Shown piece after piece: positions 48,488 through 60,850 of a stretch of 64,000 nucleotides of DNA; the stretch's first letter is position 1; every line of letters starts with the position of its first letter. The notes under the pieces were generated by a model, which was not told the DNA's origin, did not search any database, and saw only the letters and a program-made list of their open reading frames with translations. The stretch covers positions 34,071,351 to 34,135,350 of the forward strand of contig OX463782.1 in assembly GCA_949825025.1 (NCBI GenBank), given 5' to 3'. The stretch comes from Siphlonurus alternatus (Eukaryota > Arthropoda > Insecta > Ephemeroptera > Siphlonuridae). Both the position numbers and the translations under genes were made by a program.

Positions 48488-49579
48488 TGAAAGAACATTT
48501 ATTAAAATTTGCAATGTAATTTGATGTAATATTCATTGTCTTAACCATTAATTCATTTTTTTATTTTAAAAGTACATGTTAAAAGTTGCATTGTATAGAC
48601 AATGATATAAAAGGTTATTCAAAAGAAAACCACAAACTGTTTTATCTGAACACTGCAAGGAGATATATTACATACGTAGGAATTTCCCGTATGTTCCCCA
48701 AACTGACATGTCTGACTTTTTATTACGTTTATATTTCAACCCTTAAAAAAAAAGTATCTTGGTAGGGCAGATTTTCAATCATACTGTTAACTGGAGCAGA
48801 AATGTGAAAATATGGCTTTGATACAATTTGTGTCCTCGCTGCTGCGTGGCAATAGCTTAATTCGGTTTGTGAAAGTGAGAAAAGCATTTTAGAGTTTTAT
48901 ATATCATGGTGGATATAGCAATGTTGGGACTTATGTAGAAGGGAGAGAAGAGAAAAATGTAATATCACACAGAAATTTAATTTTACAAATAAAACTCAGT
49001 TTGTAGAGGATATAGTCGTATATATACAAAATCATGTGTGCTGCTTATGACGAAATGATACTGTTGAGATTTTGATATCGAATGAATTGGTTTATAATAT
49101 TTATTTTATCAACGTCTTAATTAGTATAATTTTATAAGTACATCACTGAACTCTGCATATTATGGTATATATGTGAGATTGATCATATAATATGGTTTGA
49201 TCATGTCAATTCTTATCAATAAATAAGAAATCGTTTATTTCTCCAAAGGTTAAAAAAAAATATATTAATAAATAGTATGGACTTGCATATTTTAAGTATT
49301 TGTTTCCCACATGCACTTTTTGATACACGGGTGTGCAATTAACTAAAAAACGAGAATTCACTGTAATTTTTCTTAGCTTTGGCTTTGAAATTGCATCATT
49401 TTTTTCCCCTAGATCGCAAGCGTACATATAGGCGTGCGAACCTAGCGACCTAAGTAAGAACTATCAATTTATTCAGTTTGATGCATGCCCTGAAAATATT
49501 ATTGGGACCAACTGATAAATAAATGACGTCATCACAGCGTTCATTAGTCACAGGGCTTACTTGATAAAATTATAAAATG

Positions 49580-49914
49580 GACAACCTACATGAAAATCTT
49601 TTATTGCAGAAATTAATAAAGGGTATACCAAATTATGCTAGTCTGAATTTGTTCAGATATTTTTGAAACCCATCAGAACTATTTTTAAATAATTATTGAA
49701 AGAGCGGCCACGTCCCCTGTAGGCGTCAATAGGCGTCTCGGTCCTATTCTTTTTATTAAGGATTCAGGGGTGCCAATTTAACTTACAGAACTTTCAATAA
49801 TTATTTAAAAATAGTTCCGGGTCTCAAAAATATCTGAAAAAATTCAGAGTAGTATAATTTGGTGTCATCTATTCATTTCTGTAATAAAAAATTTTCATTT
49901 AAATGTAGGTTGTC
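49580..49914. mobile_element. Family H-like hairpin element
   Basis: GACAACCTACATGAAAATCT (49580 onward) is inverted with AAATGTAGGTTGTC (ending 49914). Inner arms CAGAACTATTTTTAAATAAT and ATTATTTAAAAATAGTTCCG also pair. The ends resemble family E (GACAACCTTAATGATTTTTT), linking E and H. Confidence 0.87.
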
Positions 49915-50494
49915 GATTGTAAATGAAAAATATGTAAATAAAATTTCTTCGTGCGTTTCCGTGATCATTCGTTTCTTTCTAACGAGTAGACACGACTAAT
50001 ACCCACTGAAGTATGACGTATAGTGTAGCTGGGAGACACGGTTAACGGTTTAGTGTTGACAGAGCGAAGCCCGCCAGCTCACTGCAGCCACCTTGGCAAT
50101 TTGATTGCTTCAGCCTCAGAATTGACTTTGCTACAGAGGAAATGGCAACATAAACGGATCTCACTTCATTTTTATGCCACGATGCTTCTCTCGGTAAATA
50201 AAACAAATATTTTTGCTTCCAATTTCAGCTATTTAACTCTCTATATATGGGTATTGAAACCACTCTTGTGAAAGTAGATTTAGATGCAAAAGTTTTGTGA
50301 TTTTTTGAGGTACCAATTGGTTTATGAAAACATGATTAACTGCAGCATGGACACCAATTTGTAAATGTTCAAATTCAATTAATCAACCTTCATGATTAAT
50401 TATAATGCATGCATGATTTTCTTGCCACTTCATACACATACTGTTTCAATTTAATTTTATATTAGAGACAAAATATTATTACTGCATGACTCAA

Positions 50495-50650
50495 GAGGTC
50501 TGTTCGTAAAACCTGCTCAGAGTACACCTTGTCTACACCGCTCAGAAAGTGAGGTAGGGAGTGCAGTGCAAATGACGTCACGATTTTTGTTCGTAAACCC
50601 AAGAAGACCCTGTTCAGAGTACTCCGAGCAGGGTTTACGGACAGATCTTT
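50495..50650. mobile_element. Family C MITE, diverged copy
   Basis: AGGTCTGTTCGTAAAACCTG...AGAGTACACC is inverted to AGAGTACTCCGAGCAGGGTT...ACGGACAGATC. The centre carries ATGACGTCACG and a second TTCGTAAACCC. Confidence 0.75.
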
Positions 50651-50945
50651 GATGTCAGTACACCGATGACGTCATCGCCTCGTCACGTGACCTCTACTCT
50701 CACCCTAATCCAGGAGGGAAATTTGAATGTCAGTCTTGATCCCACATCTCAAGTGGCGGTCACTCGAGAGGGGCGGGACACAAGTGACGCCTGCAGCCGT
50801 TGATCCCTCGCGTCGTAGCGGGGGGCAAATTTGAATATCGTTGATCCCGTGGACAGTGCAGCAGGGAGGGTGTGACGGAGGGTAGCCCACACTCGAAATG
50901 GTGGTGAAAGATTGCAGACTTGGCAGTACATGGGGGTGATGGTTA
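50650..50945. promoter_or_regulatory. GC-rich island
   Basis: Unique GC-rich sequence with ATGACGTCAT (CRE), TCACGTGACC (E-box), and two similar phrases, TTGATCCC and GGGAAATTTGAAT, spaced about 110 bp apart. No splice-supported frame. Confidence 0.3.
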
Positions 50946-52099
50946 CCTGTAAAGGTCAGCTAAATAAATAATATATTTAGAGTATAGATCAGTTATATTA
51001 TATAGTAGTGAACAACACTGTGTAAAAACAGCAAAGTCAATTTTTCTTCTCTGATTATATTGGAAATTGATTGAGGTGGTTGCTATAACATACTGAATTA
51101 TACCTGCTGATTCAAATGCCTGCTCTTTAAATTTTTGTGCAATCTTTTGTCTGCATTTTCTGTGAGTTCTCTATATCAGATCAGCTGTAACCTCAGGGTT
51201 ATGAAGTTGCATCATGTATGGCCTAATTTTGGGGTTAAGAAACCATAACGGCGTTTGTTGTTTCAACTTTAATGATCGTCAGTGTACATATCAAATATTA
51301 GAATTAATATATGTGCTTAAATATATTATAGTCAAAATTGCAAGTTCAAATTTATCATTTTTAATGTTGTTTTTTTCAGTGAATATACACCCCGTGTTTT
51401 CTAATATTAAAAAATAACACTACAACATCCTAACATTCGAAAATAACACTACAATATCCTAGCCGTGTTTTGTGTTTTCTGTAAATTCGATTACGTCCAC
51501 TGGACCTCAGATATATACGCACAGTTTCACCCCCCCTGCCTTTTTATACGCGTCTTTTATACGAAAAATGTAAGAAAATCCCCTCCTGATGTGGCAGCAA
51601 AAAGGGGAAAATTCCTATTAAGATATCACTTTGAACTTTTTCAGACAGCTCATGTGAATATAAAAGAAAAAAAGAAAGAAAGCTTTGCATATATATGTGA
51701 GGAAATTGTAACGAAAATTTAACTACAAAATTTTCTTTTTTTAAAGAATTCTTTCAAGCATATATGATTACATTAATGTATATAAAAAATTCTTTCATTT
51801 TTTTTCAACTTGCTCTTTTTTTATTACTTTTTTTACTGAAATTGTTAATTGTAAAGTAAAGCTCTTCAAATAGCTCGAGCGTCTTAATACGTTTATATAT
51901 TATATTTTTTTAAAGGTCAAAAGTCCTCGTTTGTGTGAGCCTATTTAGGTAATTTTTAAAGCAATGTAATATTTATGACTACTTACAGAAATATATGCCA
52001 GCTTGATATGTGGGGAATGAAATTATAACACACATGATTATAAATAGTTAATTAAACAGAAATTCGATTTTAATTGTATTCGAAAAAAGAAATAGTAAG

Positions 52100-52241
52100 G
52101 GGCATTCACAAAGCCTTAAGGCCACACTTTAAGGCTTGATATTTTATTAAGACCAGAAATTTTGGGTCTAAAAATCACGCCTAATTTCTGGTCTTAAATT
52201 ATCTAGCCTTAAATGTGGCCTTAAGGCTTTGTAAATGCCCC
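52100..52241. mobile_element. Family M MITE, hAT-like target duplication
   Basis: GGGCATTCACAAAGCCTTAA...GGCCACA is inverted to TGTGGCCTTAAGGCTTTGTA...AATGCCC, and AAGACCAGAAATT to AATTTCTGGTCTT near the centre. The flanks read ATAGTAAG (52092-52099) and GTAGTAAG (52242-52249), a 7-8 bp duplication of the size known for hAT elements. Confidence 0.87.
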
Positions 52242-52554
52242 GTAGTAAGTCCAATCATTTATTTCTAGTTATAATAATAATAATTAATTCACAAATGATT
52301 TTATTATGTATGTTTTTTTTATGTCGTTCTTTATTTATTTGTTAAATTAATAATAAAAATAATGTTTTGACTTTATCAATGATTGTCTATATGTACAATC
52401 GAATGATTTAAAATAAAATAAATCAATAATAAAAGAAAGCATCGCGCGCGGATGTAAAACATCAAAAAATCTACTATTTATGAGATGAAAAAAATGCAAA
52501 AAAAAAATGCCTGAAGTGCTTTTAGTTTATTATTAATAATATAAATTGCTATAG

Positions 52555-52640
52555 GGAGCATACATCATGACCAAAATGTGTCAATTGCCCCAAAATACCA
52601 ACCAATCTATCAATCACTAAATTGCTATAAAACATGGTTT
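52555..52640 (-). repeat. Family J interspersed repeat
   Basis: CATGACCAAAATGTGTCAAT, TGCCCCAAAATACCAACCAA and TCTATCAATC are the inverse of 20595-20665. It abuts the left edge of the giant palindrome. Confidence 0.75.
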
Positions 52641-53426
52641 AATATAAAATAAATGATTGAAATGGGTTGGCTGCACGGCCGATTTTAAGTGGCGGAAACG
52701 AAAGAGGAGGTGCTGAAATGCAGGTGTGAATTTTATGCGAATTTTTTGAGCACTGTAACTTTGTATAAATGCAGTTTTAAAAGATGCATTTCACCTGGAA
52801 GCCATCGCCTACCGCCTTTGACGTCATCGAAATGTCAGGTTCGGTTCACTATAGATATGCATACCTGTACTCACCTGCATAACAGGTAGCCAATCAAAAA
52901 CAATCTAGCCAAAATTCAAAATTTCAAATGCCTAGCCTGATTGAAGTGGATGAGTTTTAAAACTTAAAAAATGCACATTATTCCATGTACGCGTACTGTA
53001 AAAACACACTGGGAGATAAGTAATATTACAAACATACCTTTCATCATATTTAAATAATAGAAATTGTTTCTCAAATAGTTTCATTTTATTGAAGAGAAGA
53101 TGCAATATCAAGTCCTTCCACCACACTCTCTTTTTAAATGATTGGCGCCGTTAGCAGCAATCAGCCAATGAAAATGTGTAAATTTATCATACTGGACTCC
53201 TTCCGTATCTGCTGAATATCTATTGAATTATTATATTAAACCTAAAACTGAGTCTCTTTTCTTATCTACGAAGATAGTAGGATGCCGTAGGATTCATATT
53301 TAACTTTATTAAGACCCTTGAATCATAATTTTTAAATGTCTTTTCAACCCCCTATTTGCTGCTGCTAAAACCATTAGTGGAATGATTGAAAAATAAATAC
53401 AGTTTTAATTTCGACTCTTCTAGCAT

Positions 53427-53499
53427 GGGCGTCTGTGGCCTAGTGGAAGTACACTTGTCATCCACGCAGAAGTTTTAGGTTCAAATCCCCTCTGGGTCA
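53427..53499 (+). tRNA. tRNA-like sequence in the left palindrome arm (probably pseudogene or SINE head)
   Basis: Has an A-box TGGCCTAGTGG and B-box GGTTCAAATCC at tRNA spacing. The middle ACTTGTCATCCACGCAG recalls a GTC (Asp) or CAT region, but acceptor, D and anticodon stems do not pair cleanly. TTTTATATTTTT downstream could end pol III transcription. Confidence 0.45.
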
Positions 53500-53644
53500 T
53501 TTTATATTTTTAGTAGCACGAGGAAGTTTATTTCACATTTTTAATGCAGACGGGGTAAAATAATATTATTATTTCTTACAATATAATTATATTATATTAT
53601 TATAAGTCACACTTTTCCATATAAATACGCACTTCAAAAACTTT

Positions 53645-53673
53645 GCAAAAAAAAAAAAAAAAAAAAAAAAAAA
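53645..53673. repeat. Poly-A run in the palindrome spacer
   Basis: About 29 consecutive A residues at the centre of the palindrome. Confidence 0.95.
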
Positions 53674-53787
53674 GCGTGTCATACAATGATAGAAAAATTA
53701 ATAACAAATCATAAAAAACAAAACAATTTTACCCCGTCTGCATTAAAAATGTGAAATAAACTTCCTCGTGCTACTAAAAATATAAAA

Positions 53788-53860
53788 TGACCCAGAGGGG
53801 ATTTGAACCTAAAACTTCTGCGTGGATGACAAGTGTACTTCCATTAGGCCACAGACGCCC
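53788..53860 (-). tRNA. Mirror copy of the tRNA-like sequence in the right arm
   Basis: Reverse complement of 53427-53499 except one base in the A-box (CCATTAGGCC, versus GGCCTAGTGG on the left). The left copy retains the better A-box. Same doubts about folding. Confidence 0.45.
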
Positions 53861-54889
53861 ATGCTAGAAGAGTCGAAATTAAAACTGTATTTATTTTTCA
53901 ATCATTCCACTAATGGTTTTAGCAGCAGCAAATAGGGGGTTGAAAAGACATTTAAAAATTATGATTCAAGGGTCTTAATAAAGTTAAATATGAATCCTAC
54001 GGCATCCTACTATCTTCGTAGATAAGAAAAGAGACTCAGTTTTAGGTTTAATATAATAATTCAATAGATATTCAGCAGATACGGAAGGAGTCCAGTATGA
54101 TAAATTTACACATTTTCATTGGCTGATTGCTGCTAACGGCGCCAATCATTTAAAAAGAGAGTGTGGTGGAAGGACTTGATATTGCATCTTCTCTTCAATA
54201 AAATGAAACTATTTGAGAAACAATTTCTATTATTTAAATATGATGAAAGGTATGTTTGTAATATTACTTATCTCCCAGTGTGTTTTTACAGTACGCGTAC
54301 ATGGAATAATGTGCATTTTTTAAGTTTTAAAACTCATCCACTTCAATCAGGCTAGGCATTTGAAATTTTGAATTTTGGCTAGATTGTTTTTGATTGGCTA
54401 CCTGTTATGCAGGTGAGTACAGGTATGCATATCTATAGTGAACCGAACCTGACATTTCGATGACGTCAAAGGCGGTAGGCGATGGCTTCCAGGTGAAATG
54501 CATCTTTTAAAACTGCATTTATACAAAGTTACAGTGCTCAAAAAATTCGCATAAAATTCACACCTGCATTTCAGCACCTCCTCTTTCGTTTCCGCCACTT
54601 AAAATCGGCCGTGCAGCCAACCCATTATAATTTGACCTACTGTAAATTTCACTAGCTAAAAAGAACAATTAATTAAAGCCTATTATCTTCCTTGACTGAT
54701 AATCAGTTGGTAAAATTGCAAAATGCTAACTTTTATTGGAATCTTAGACATATCAATGCTCAATTACTACGCCGGAACACATTCCAACCTCGATATATAA
54801 TTAATTGAGCTTGTCACACCTTTTCATTTTCATTATAAGATCAGCATGCACTCTCACAGCCGCAAACAATTTGCATAGCTGCAGTTATT

Positions 54890-55085
54890 GTAATTATCGC
54901 CTCCCCTAGTCCCGGACATTTACACCCAGGGGACACGGACACACGTGTAGCACACAAATCCCGGCATGCCTCACACATACGGAATCACATCCGTCATCCG
55001 CCGAGATTTGCCCGCTAAGCCCGGCCATGACCGCTAGAACGACAGGTAACACACGTGACGGGAACAGCTGATAGATCTCTGTTAT
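54890..55085. promoter_or_regulatory. GC-rich island with several E-boxes
   Basis: Unique sequence with ACACGTGT, ACACGTGACG and ACAGCTGA (E-boxes), plus CCGGACATTTACACCCAGGG. It starts about 260 bp after the palindrome. Candidate enhancer or conserved noncoding element. Confidence 0.35.
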
Positions 55086-55484
55086 GGGAGTGGTGTGGTC
55101 CCAAGATTTTAAGTGGGGAAGGGGGGTTCGTTTTGGACGGAAAGGGTAAGCTGATGACTTCAGTGTATCTTCTGTCTATCCTGATGCATGTACTGTATAT
55201 AAAAAGTTTTTTAATGGTACTCTAATAATTTTTCAATCCTTTGTGGTATCGCCAGAGAGCTTACATTGAATGTTAAGCTCTCTGATATGGCATACCACCG
55301 GTCACCGGTCACCGGTACCCTCTCGACAGTCGAGGACCTCGATTATATATATTATACATCATGCACACCGCTGGGCTGACACTCTCTCCTACAATATGAC
55401 TACAATCATATTATACTGACAATGAGTACTGTATATAATTTCAATTTTCAGGAGGATTATACAAAAACAATAAAAATTATATGA

Positions 55485-56435
55485 AAGACACATCACTTAT
55501 GAAACTAATTTTTTTTTTTTTTTACATAACTTGTCTGAAGACATGTGACAGCTAATTATGGTGTTGTCATTTCTGTAAAATTATGCTGTGGCTGCATGCA
55601 TGCTGTCATAGCATCTACATGATTTTACATCAATGCTAAATCATCTGTTTAAAGAGGTCTCGCTAGGCACACGTAGTTCAGTTCTTACCACCAGATTCGC
55701 TGCTAATTTTAAGACTTCAAATATACGATTAATATTGCTGTCTATTCCAAGTATGCATCCATCATGACCCCCATCATGCAGCAGAGCTGCATTTTGTTCA
55801 GTCATTTTGTAAAAAGATACCGATCGTGGAATGATATATTTTAGATTGAGAGTATCATGCGAACACAAAAATACGTGATATCCGGGTTACCTCCCCAACT
55901 AGCCTCTCTGCAGTCTAGTGGTGTTAAGATTCTAGTGACGGCACGCGGTCAGCGGGATCAGCGGCCGATATGACAAACTGCAGACCGGGTAATCCGTGCG
56001 ATAACGCCGGTAATTGGGTGCTGAGCCGCGATCTGGGATAACATCAATTCCTCGTCGTGACCAAACTGTCTGTGGAAATATAGAACTAGAGTATAGACTG
56101 AATAAATATGTGGACGACCAAATGAAGAATCACAGTTTCCTTGCGTTGTCTCTATAGATCGATCATCTGAGTCTTAATTTATGAATCGATTGTGTATTTA
56201 TAAACATATTGGCGTCATATAGTTAGTGCGAACCAAGTGGTAACTGCTGGAACTACGTACGTCTGGCGAGGATTGCTGTATATATATGATTAACATTGTA
56301 AAAGTATGTAAATCATGCTCTGTCAGCAGCCACAGCATAATTTCACAGAAATGACAACACCATAATTAGTTGTCAAATACTTTCGGACAAATACAAAAAA
56401 ATATTTCATTTTCGTAAGTGATTTCTTTAATTTCT
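55485..56435. mobile_element. Family N element, about 950 bp with long terminal inverted repeats
   Basis: AGCTAATTATGGTGTTGTCA...TTATGCTGTGGCTGC (55550-55595) is inverted to GCAGCCACAGCATAATTTCA...CACCATAATTAG (56326-56371). Weaker pairing continues outward to ATCACTTATGAAACTAA and TTTTCGTAAGTGAT. The interior is GC-rich and unique (55910-56070), and holds a 75-codon minus-strand frame that is not recognised. Confidence 0.85.
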
Positions 56436-56782
56436 AAAAATTTGATAATTTTTGTGATCCTCCCCATGCTATATGTATTGCCGTATCCTTGATGCAAAGA
56501 GCAAAATTTTCAGACGTCAGTGCCATTTCTTGGTCCTTCATGTCCTCTTATAGGCCAACTGAATTTTATACACCCCGAAATTTGAAATTAATGCGCCTTT
56601 TAAAGAAAAAAACTCTTTAAGTTAAAAATACATTATTATTTATATATTTATTGTTTATTCAGGAAAAATGGAAAAATACCTAGAAAAATACAACAAAATT
56701 TCAAAATGCTTCAATTTTAACATTGGTTCATATATACTGTATGAAAATAATAAATGATCAAACTAACGATTTTCAAAATTTA

Positions 56783-56910
56783 CAGTTAGAGATAACACGC
56801 CCAATGTTAATAAAAATCCCATGCATTCATGAAAGTTATGAAAAAAAATTAAAATGTTCTCCTTTACATAATACCTTATTAGTATACTAATATATATATA
56901 CCTATATATA

Positions 56911-57005
<95 letters not shown>

Positions 57006-57015
57006 TGGTATATAT

Positions 57016-57105
<90 letters not shown>

Positions 57106-57107
57106 TG

Positions 57108-57149
<42 letters not shown>

Positions 57150-57276
57150 TATATAGGTAAAATATCAGCAAAAACGAGCTATACCTACTTATAAAGTAGG
57201 AGAACATTTTAAATTTTTTTCATAATTTTCATGAATGGTTTTTTTATTAACATTGGGCGTGTCATCTCTAACTTAA
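56783..57276. mobile_element. Family K-related hairpin invaded by a (TA)n run
   Basis: AGTTAGAGATAACACGCCCA...AAAATGTTCTCC on the left is inverted to AGGAGAACATTTTAAATTTT...TTGGGCGTGTCATCTCTAAC on the right. Where the other copies have hairpin arms around TATACCTGATATTTT, this one has about 265 bp of TA repeats (56889-57155). Confidence 0.87.
56889..57155. repeat. (TA)n microsatellite, about 265 bp
   Basis: Long TA runs with sparse interruptions such as CTGGTATATATAGGTA. The 97-codon frame on the minus strand is repeat translation. Confidence 0.97.
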
Positions 57277-59035
57277 ATTCTGAATTTAAAATAAAAATGT
57301 TAATAAAAAATCATAACCTATTTTTAGTTGTCACAATATTTAAATCACCTCACTTGTATACAGAAATAACAACCAGGAATGTTAAATGTTTATTTAACAT
57401 TGATCAGAAATTGAAACTGAAAAATAAATCACGTACTTTTATTCATACCGCAGTACATACATCAAGCAAAACAGCCGTTGACAATATTATTTTTATTTCC
57501 ATTCATTAATTTGATCGATTTGCATGGTGATGTTGACAGATCGGTGAGGTACCAGCTGTTGAGGTCATCAGCAGACTGACCGCACGTGCAAACAAAAGTT
57601 TACCAATATCTTACGTCCCTTATGTCATATAACAAAAACACCAAATCGATGTCCTAGGGCTGCAATTACCGAGTCTGTGGTCAGACTCGTTGTTGATTAA
57701 TTCAGAACTGTGGAAGAAACTTCAAAGTTGTTGTTTTTTGTCAACGTGGTCATATACCCGCGGCTGAATGTTAGAAACGTATAACTCGAGGACTATGTAA
57801 TTTGTATACAGTACGATCCAAAGCGTAATATCCAACCATATATAAAAAAACAAAACTTTGACATTTTGACTTAATCGTCATACAGCTTATATATTTTGTT
57901 GAAAACAATGACAACTATATAGTGGCATTTTGTCATTAATTTAAAAATTTACAACCTTTAATTTCAAAACCTATAAGGATCTAAATCTCCAAAAAAATGT
58001 CTGAATTTTGGATTTATTTATTTCTTGTTTTTCTTGAGCAAATTAAATAAAAAATAATACATGGAGATTCATATTTTTTTCCCCATTTTTTTTTTTATAA
58101 ACCTTATTGGTAAAATAGTCTGTGACGTCAGAGTCATGTATGAAAAACCAATATCGGTGAAAATTTTGTGTAATTACAATATATTTTACATTGATTATTA
58201 AGTTGATACGAGAGAAAGAAATTTAAATTTTACAATCTCACAAGGATCTCAAAATCCATCCTAAAAATGTATGAACTCATAAAGCGTAAAAAAATGTATA
58301 ATTTAACAATACAAAAGCATACAACTCGTCCTTATATAAAAAAATATTTTGACAAATTTAGATAGTGAAATTGTCCATACACGAATATTCTCCACACATA
58401 TAATAAAACACGCCATCATCATTCCACATTCATGGTGTGAAAAAGACATTTATCTGGGCAGTGAAGAAACGTTTGCGGGTGAAATGATCCGCTCTCTATT
58501 GTGGAACCAAGCGAGTGGAACAAGATTCTAAGTATACCCCACACATGACACACTGTCACTGTGGTTATTGCTTCCTCACATTCAGGCTTATAGTGTCACC
58601 CTCAGCCCGGATATTTCATGCAAATGTGTAGAGTTTCTAGTATGTATAACAATAGAATCAATGTCATTTCTCTCGGGTTGCGTATACAATAACATAGTTT
58701 TGTATGCATAAAAATATATACACTTCAGAATACAATAAACGTTACTCCTCTTGCATGCATAATCTCTACTAGCATGAATGTTGTCAAGCTATATAAGTTT
58801 GGTGATCGTTTGGGATTTGAAATGTTGACTGAAAGTTCTTATCCCAAATTGCAATAGGATGGATTCCGTTGTGTTTTAATTGGATAAAATCCAGAAAATC
58901 AGACAGTGATAATAAAAGTGTAAGTAAGCTTTTCCGGATCATGCTGTTGAATTTTTGTCTCAAAATTAAAGCTTTAATTAAGTTATCCATTCTTTTCAAT
59001 AGTATCGACCTTAAAAAATTGTACTGCAGAAAATT

Positions 59036-59250
59036 AATGGATATAGAGGGTGCAAAGTTAATGCTATACTTTGATTTTTTTCAGATTTGTTAGTTTCTGG
59101 GAACTATTTAAAAAAAAAAAAAATGGAATCAAATCCGACCTCGGCAAAACGTTTTAGCAATACTTCCCGGCTTCTAAAAAATCTGAAAAAAAAAAATCAG
59201 AGTAGCATAATTTTGCATCCTCTATCCATTTATGCAGTAAAAAGTTTTGA
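59036..59250. mobile_element. Family H MITE
   Basis: ATAGAGGGTGCAAAGTTAAT...ACTTTGATTTTTTTCAGA is inverted to TCTGAAAAAAAAAAATCAGA...TTTTGCATCCTCTATCC. It lacks the family G insert found in 16722-17118. Confidence 0.82.
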
Positions 59251-59685
59251 GATTGACTGTATTGTTTTTGTTATTAGAAAAATTTGTAATTTGTAATGTA
59301 AATTCTTCAACAAGTCTGAACATTTTTACTATCGCATATTTTCTATTTTTTATGAGGATCTGTATTATAGGGCTGCTGGAATATGAACTTACATTGTTAC
59401 ATTAAATTAATTACTTCTTACACATAATAAAAACACCGTAACATATAATAAAATTTACAATTCGACCACAAACTACAGTATTTCTCCTATTCCATATTTT
59501 CAAGATAATACCACATGTCTGAGACACGTGGACTTACAATAACGTACGTGGTCTGCTGAGTTATATTGACGGCTATTACCGACATAAAGCCTCGAGCTGG
59601 ACCCTCCAGTAAGCCCCCGTGTCGTCGGATCATAACTCCTACCCTCCGTGCCAGAACTGTAGACACCGTATAGAAGTTTCAAGTG

Positions 59686-59935
59686 TTCCGAAAAATTTTC
59701 TCCATAAGCCACTATGTTAGAAAATTTGAATTTTTCTCAGTTACTAACTATCTCCTACCCTCCCCTCCCATTTAAGGGTACTCTGATAACGAATCAAGGT
59801 CTTATATATTTTTCTTTAAAAAATATTCTCTAATGCCAAAAAAGCAATTTCGATTTTTTTTTTTACATCGGTTTGGATAGGACGGTGGGCATACCTCAAA
59901 ATCAGCTGACTTGAAGCTTCTATTGACTGCTGTGT
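59686..59935 (+). repeat. Family L interspersed repeat
   Basis: AAATTTTCTCCATAAGCCAC, GCCAAAAAAGCAATTTCGAT, GGATAGGACGGTGGGCATAC and AAAATCAGCTGACTTGAAGC in the same order as 43905-44165. Confidence 0.85.
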
Positions 59936-60669
59936 GGAAAATCACTGATTCGAAATGAAAATAATTTTAATTCAAGTCGAGAAATATTGATATAATGAAT
60001 CCCTATATATAAGCAATAAAAAATAACAAATCATGGAATTTCATCGTCAGATCGTTGTAATTGCAAAGTAATCAGAAGCAGACGTTAAATTAAATGAATG
60101 AATATCACCACTGCTCAAAAAATTATATTATCAAAATACTTCAATAAACGCTATATAATAATATACTATCCATAAAATGCAACACTGTAAAAATTAAATT
60201 CAATTTTAATTTATTAGTAACTAATTACAACTTCATTCAAAATGAAAATGTAAAATTAATTAAAGCAATATGGAGGGGTTTTTTTCCCCAATTTTGTGCC
60301 GTATCACACCGTAAAATATTTCTGATCAATGAGTGAAAATATAAAATTAAAGTATATATACACGTGTGAATGATATTTGAATTTATTAAAAATTTCAATC
60401 CTCTTTTTGATTGAAAAATATTTCAGTTTGATGCTCTCTCTGGCAAAAATATATTTAATAGTGCTTTATATAAAAACCAGTTATAGAATGTTGTATATAA
60501 CATATGGCATCTTACTTCCATTAACTCTAAAATATATAAAAACTTTCATTTCATTAGCATGATTCAGTAAATATACTAACTACATTTACCAGTCTCTAAA
60601 CTGTTAATAAACATCATATTCATGCAAGTTAACCTAATGTAATTGACATTATTTCAATGGTATGTCTAA

Positions 60670-60850
60670 ATTGGCGGCTTACCATTGTTACCATTGAAAT
60701 CTTACGATTCACGCTGTTAGTTGCGGTGTTTTGAGAGCCGCGAGATACCGGCAGCTGCGGTTGAAACTCCCGCCAACCCGCGGCTTACCTTTTCCCCGCT
60801 TCTCAAAAACATCTCTATCAAGCCAGGTGATTCACGTGATACAGCGGCTT
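60670..60850. promoter_or_regulatory. GC-richer unique island
   Basis: Contains GATACCGGCAGCTGCGGTTG and TTCACGTGATACAGC (E-boxes), preceded by a hairpin ATTTCAATGGTA (60651-60662) and TACCATTGAAAT (60689-60700). No exon signals. Confidence 0.3.

Larger units (their letters stand above)
52661..54626. mobile_element. 2-kb near-perfect palindrome (901-bp arms, 164-bp spacer)
   Basis: Left arm 52661-53561 (from AATGGGTTGGCTGCACGGCC) is the inverse of 53726-54626, with a single obvious mismatch at about 53442/53845. The arms have equal length. Each contains the same pair of short frames (66 and 64 codons) in mirror orientation and a tRNA-like sequence. The spacer holds a poly-A run of about 29 and differs on its two sides; the outer flanks are unrelated. 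A long-inverted-repeat transposon or a recent inverted duplication would both fit. No transposase and no clear target duplication. Confidence 0.9.

Noticed and set aside
52689..52889. 66- and 64-codon frames duplicated in both palindrome arms
   Set aside because: They are duplicated only because the arms are inverted copies. No splice sites, composition or motifs support coding.
56914..57207. 97-codon frame on the minus strand
   Set aside because: It is Ile/Tyr repeat translation of the (TA)n run.
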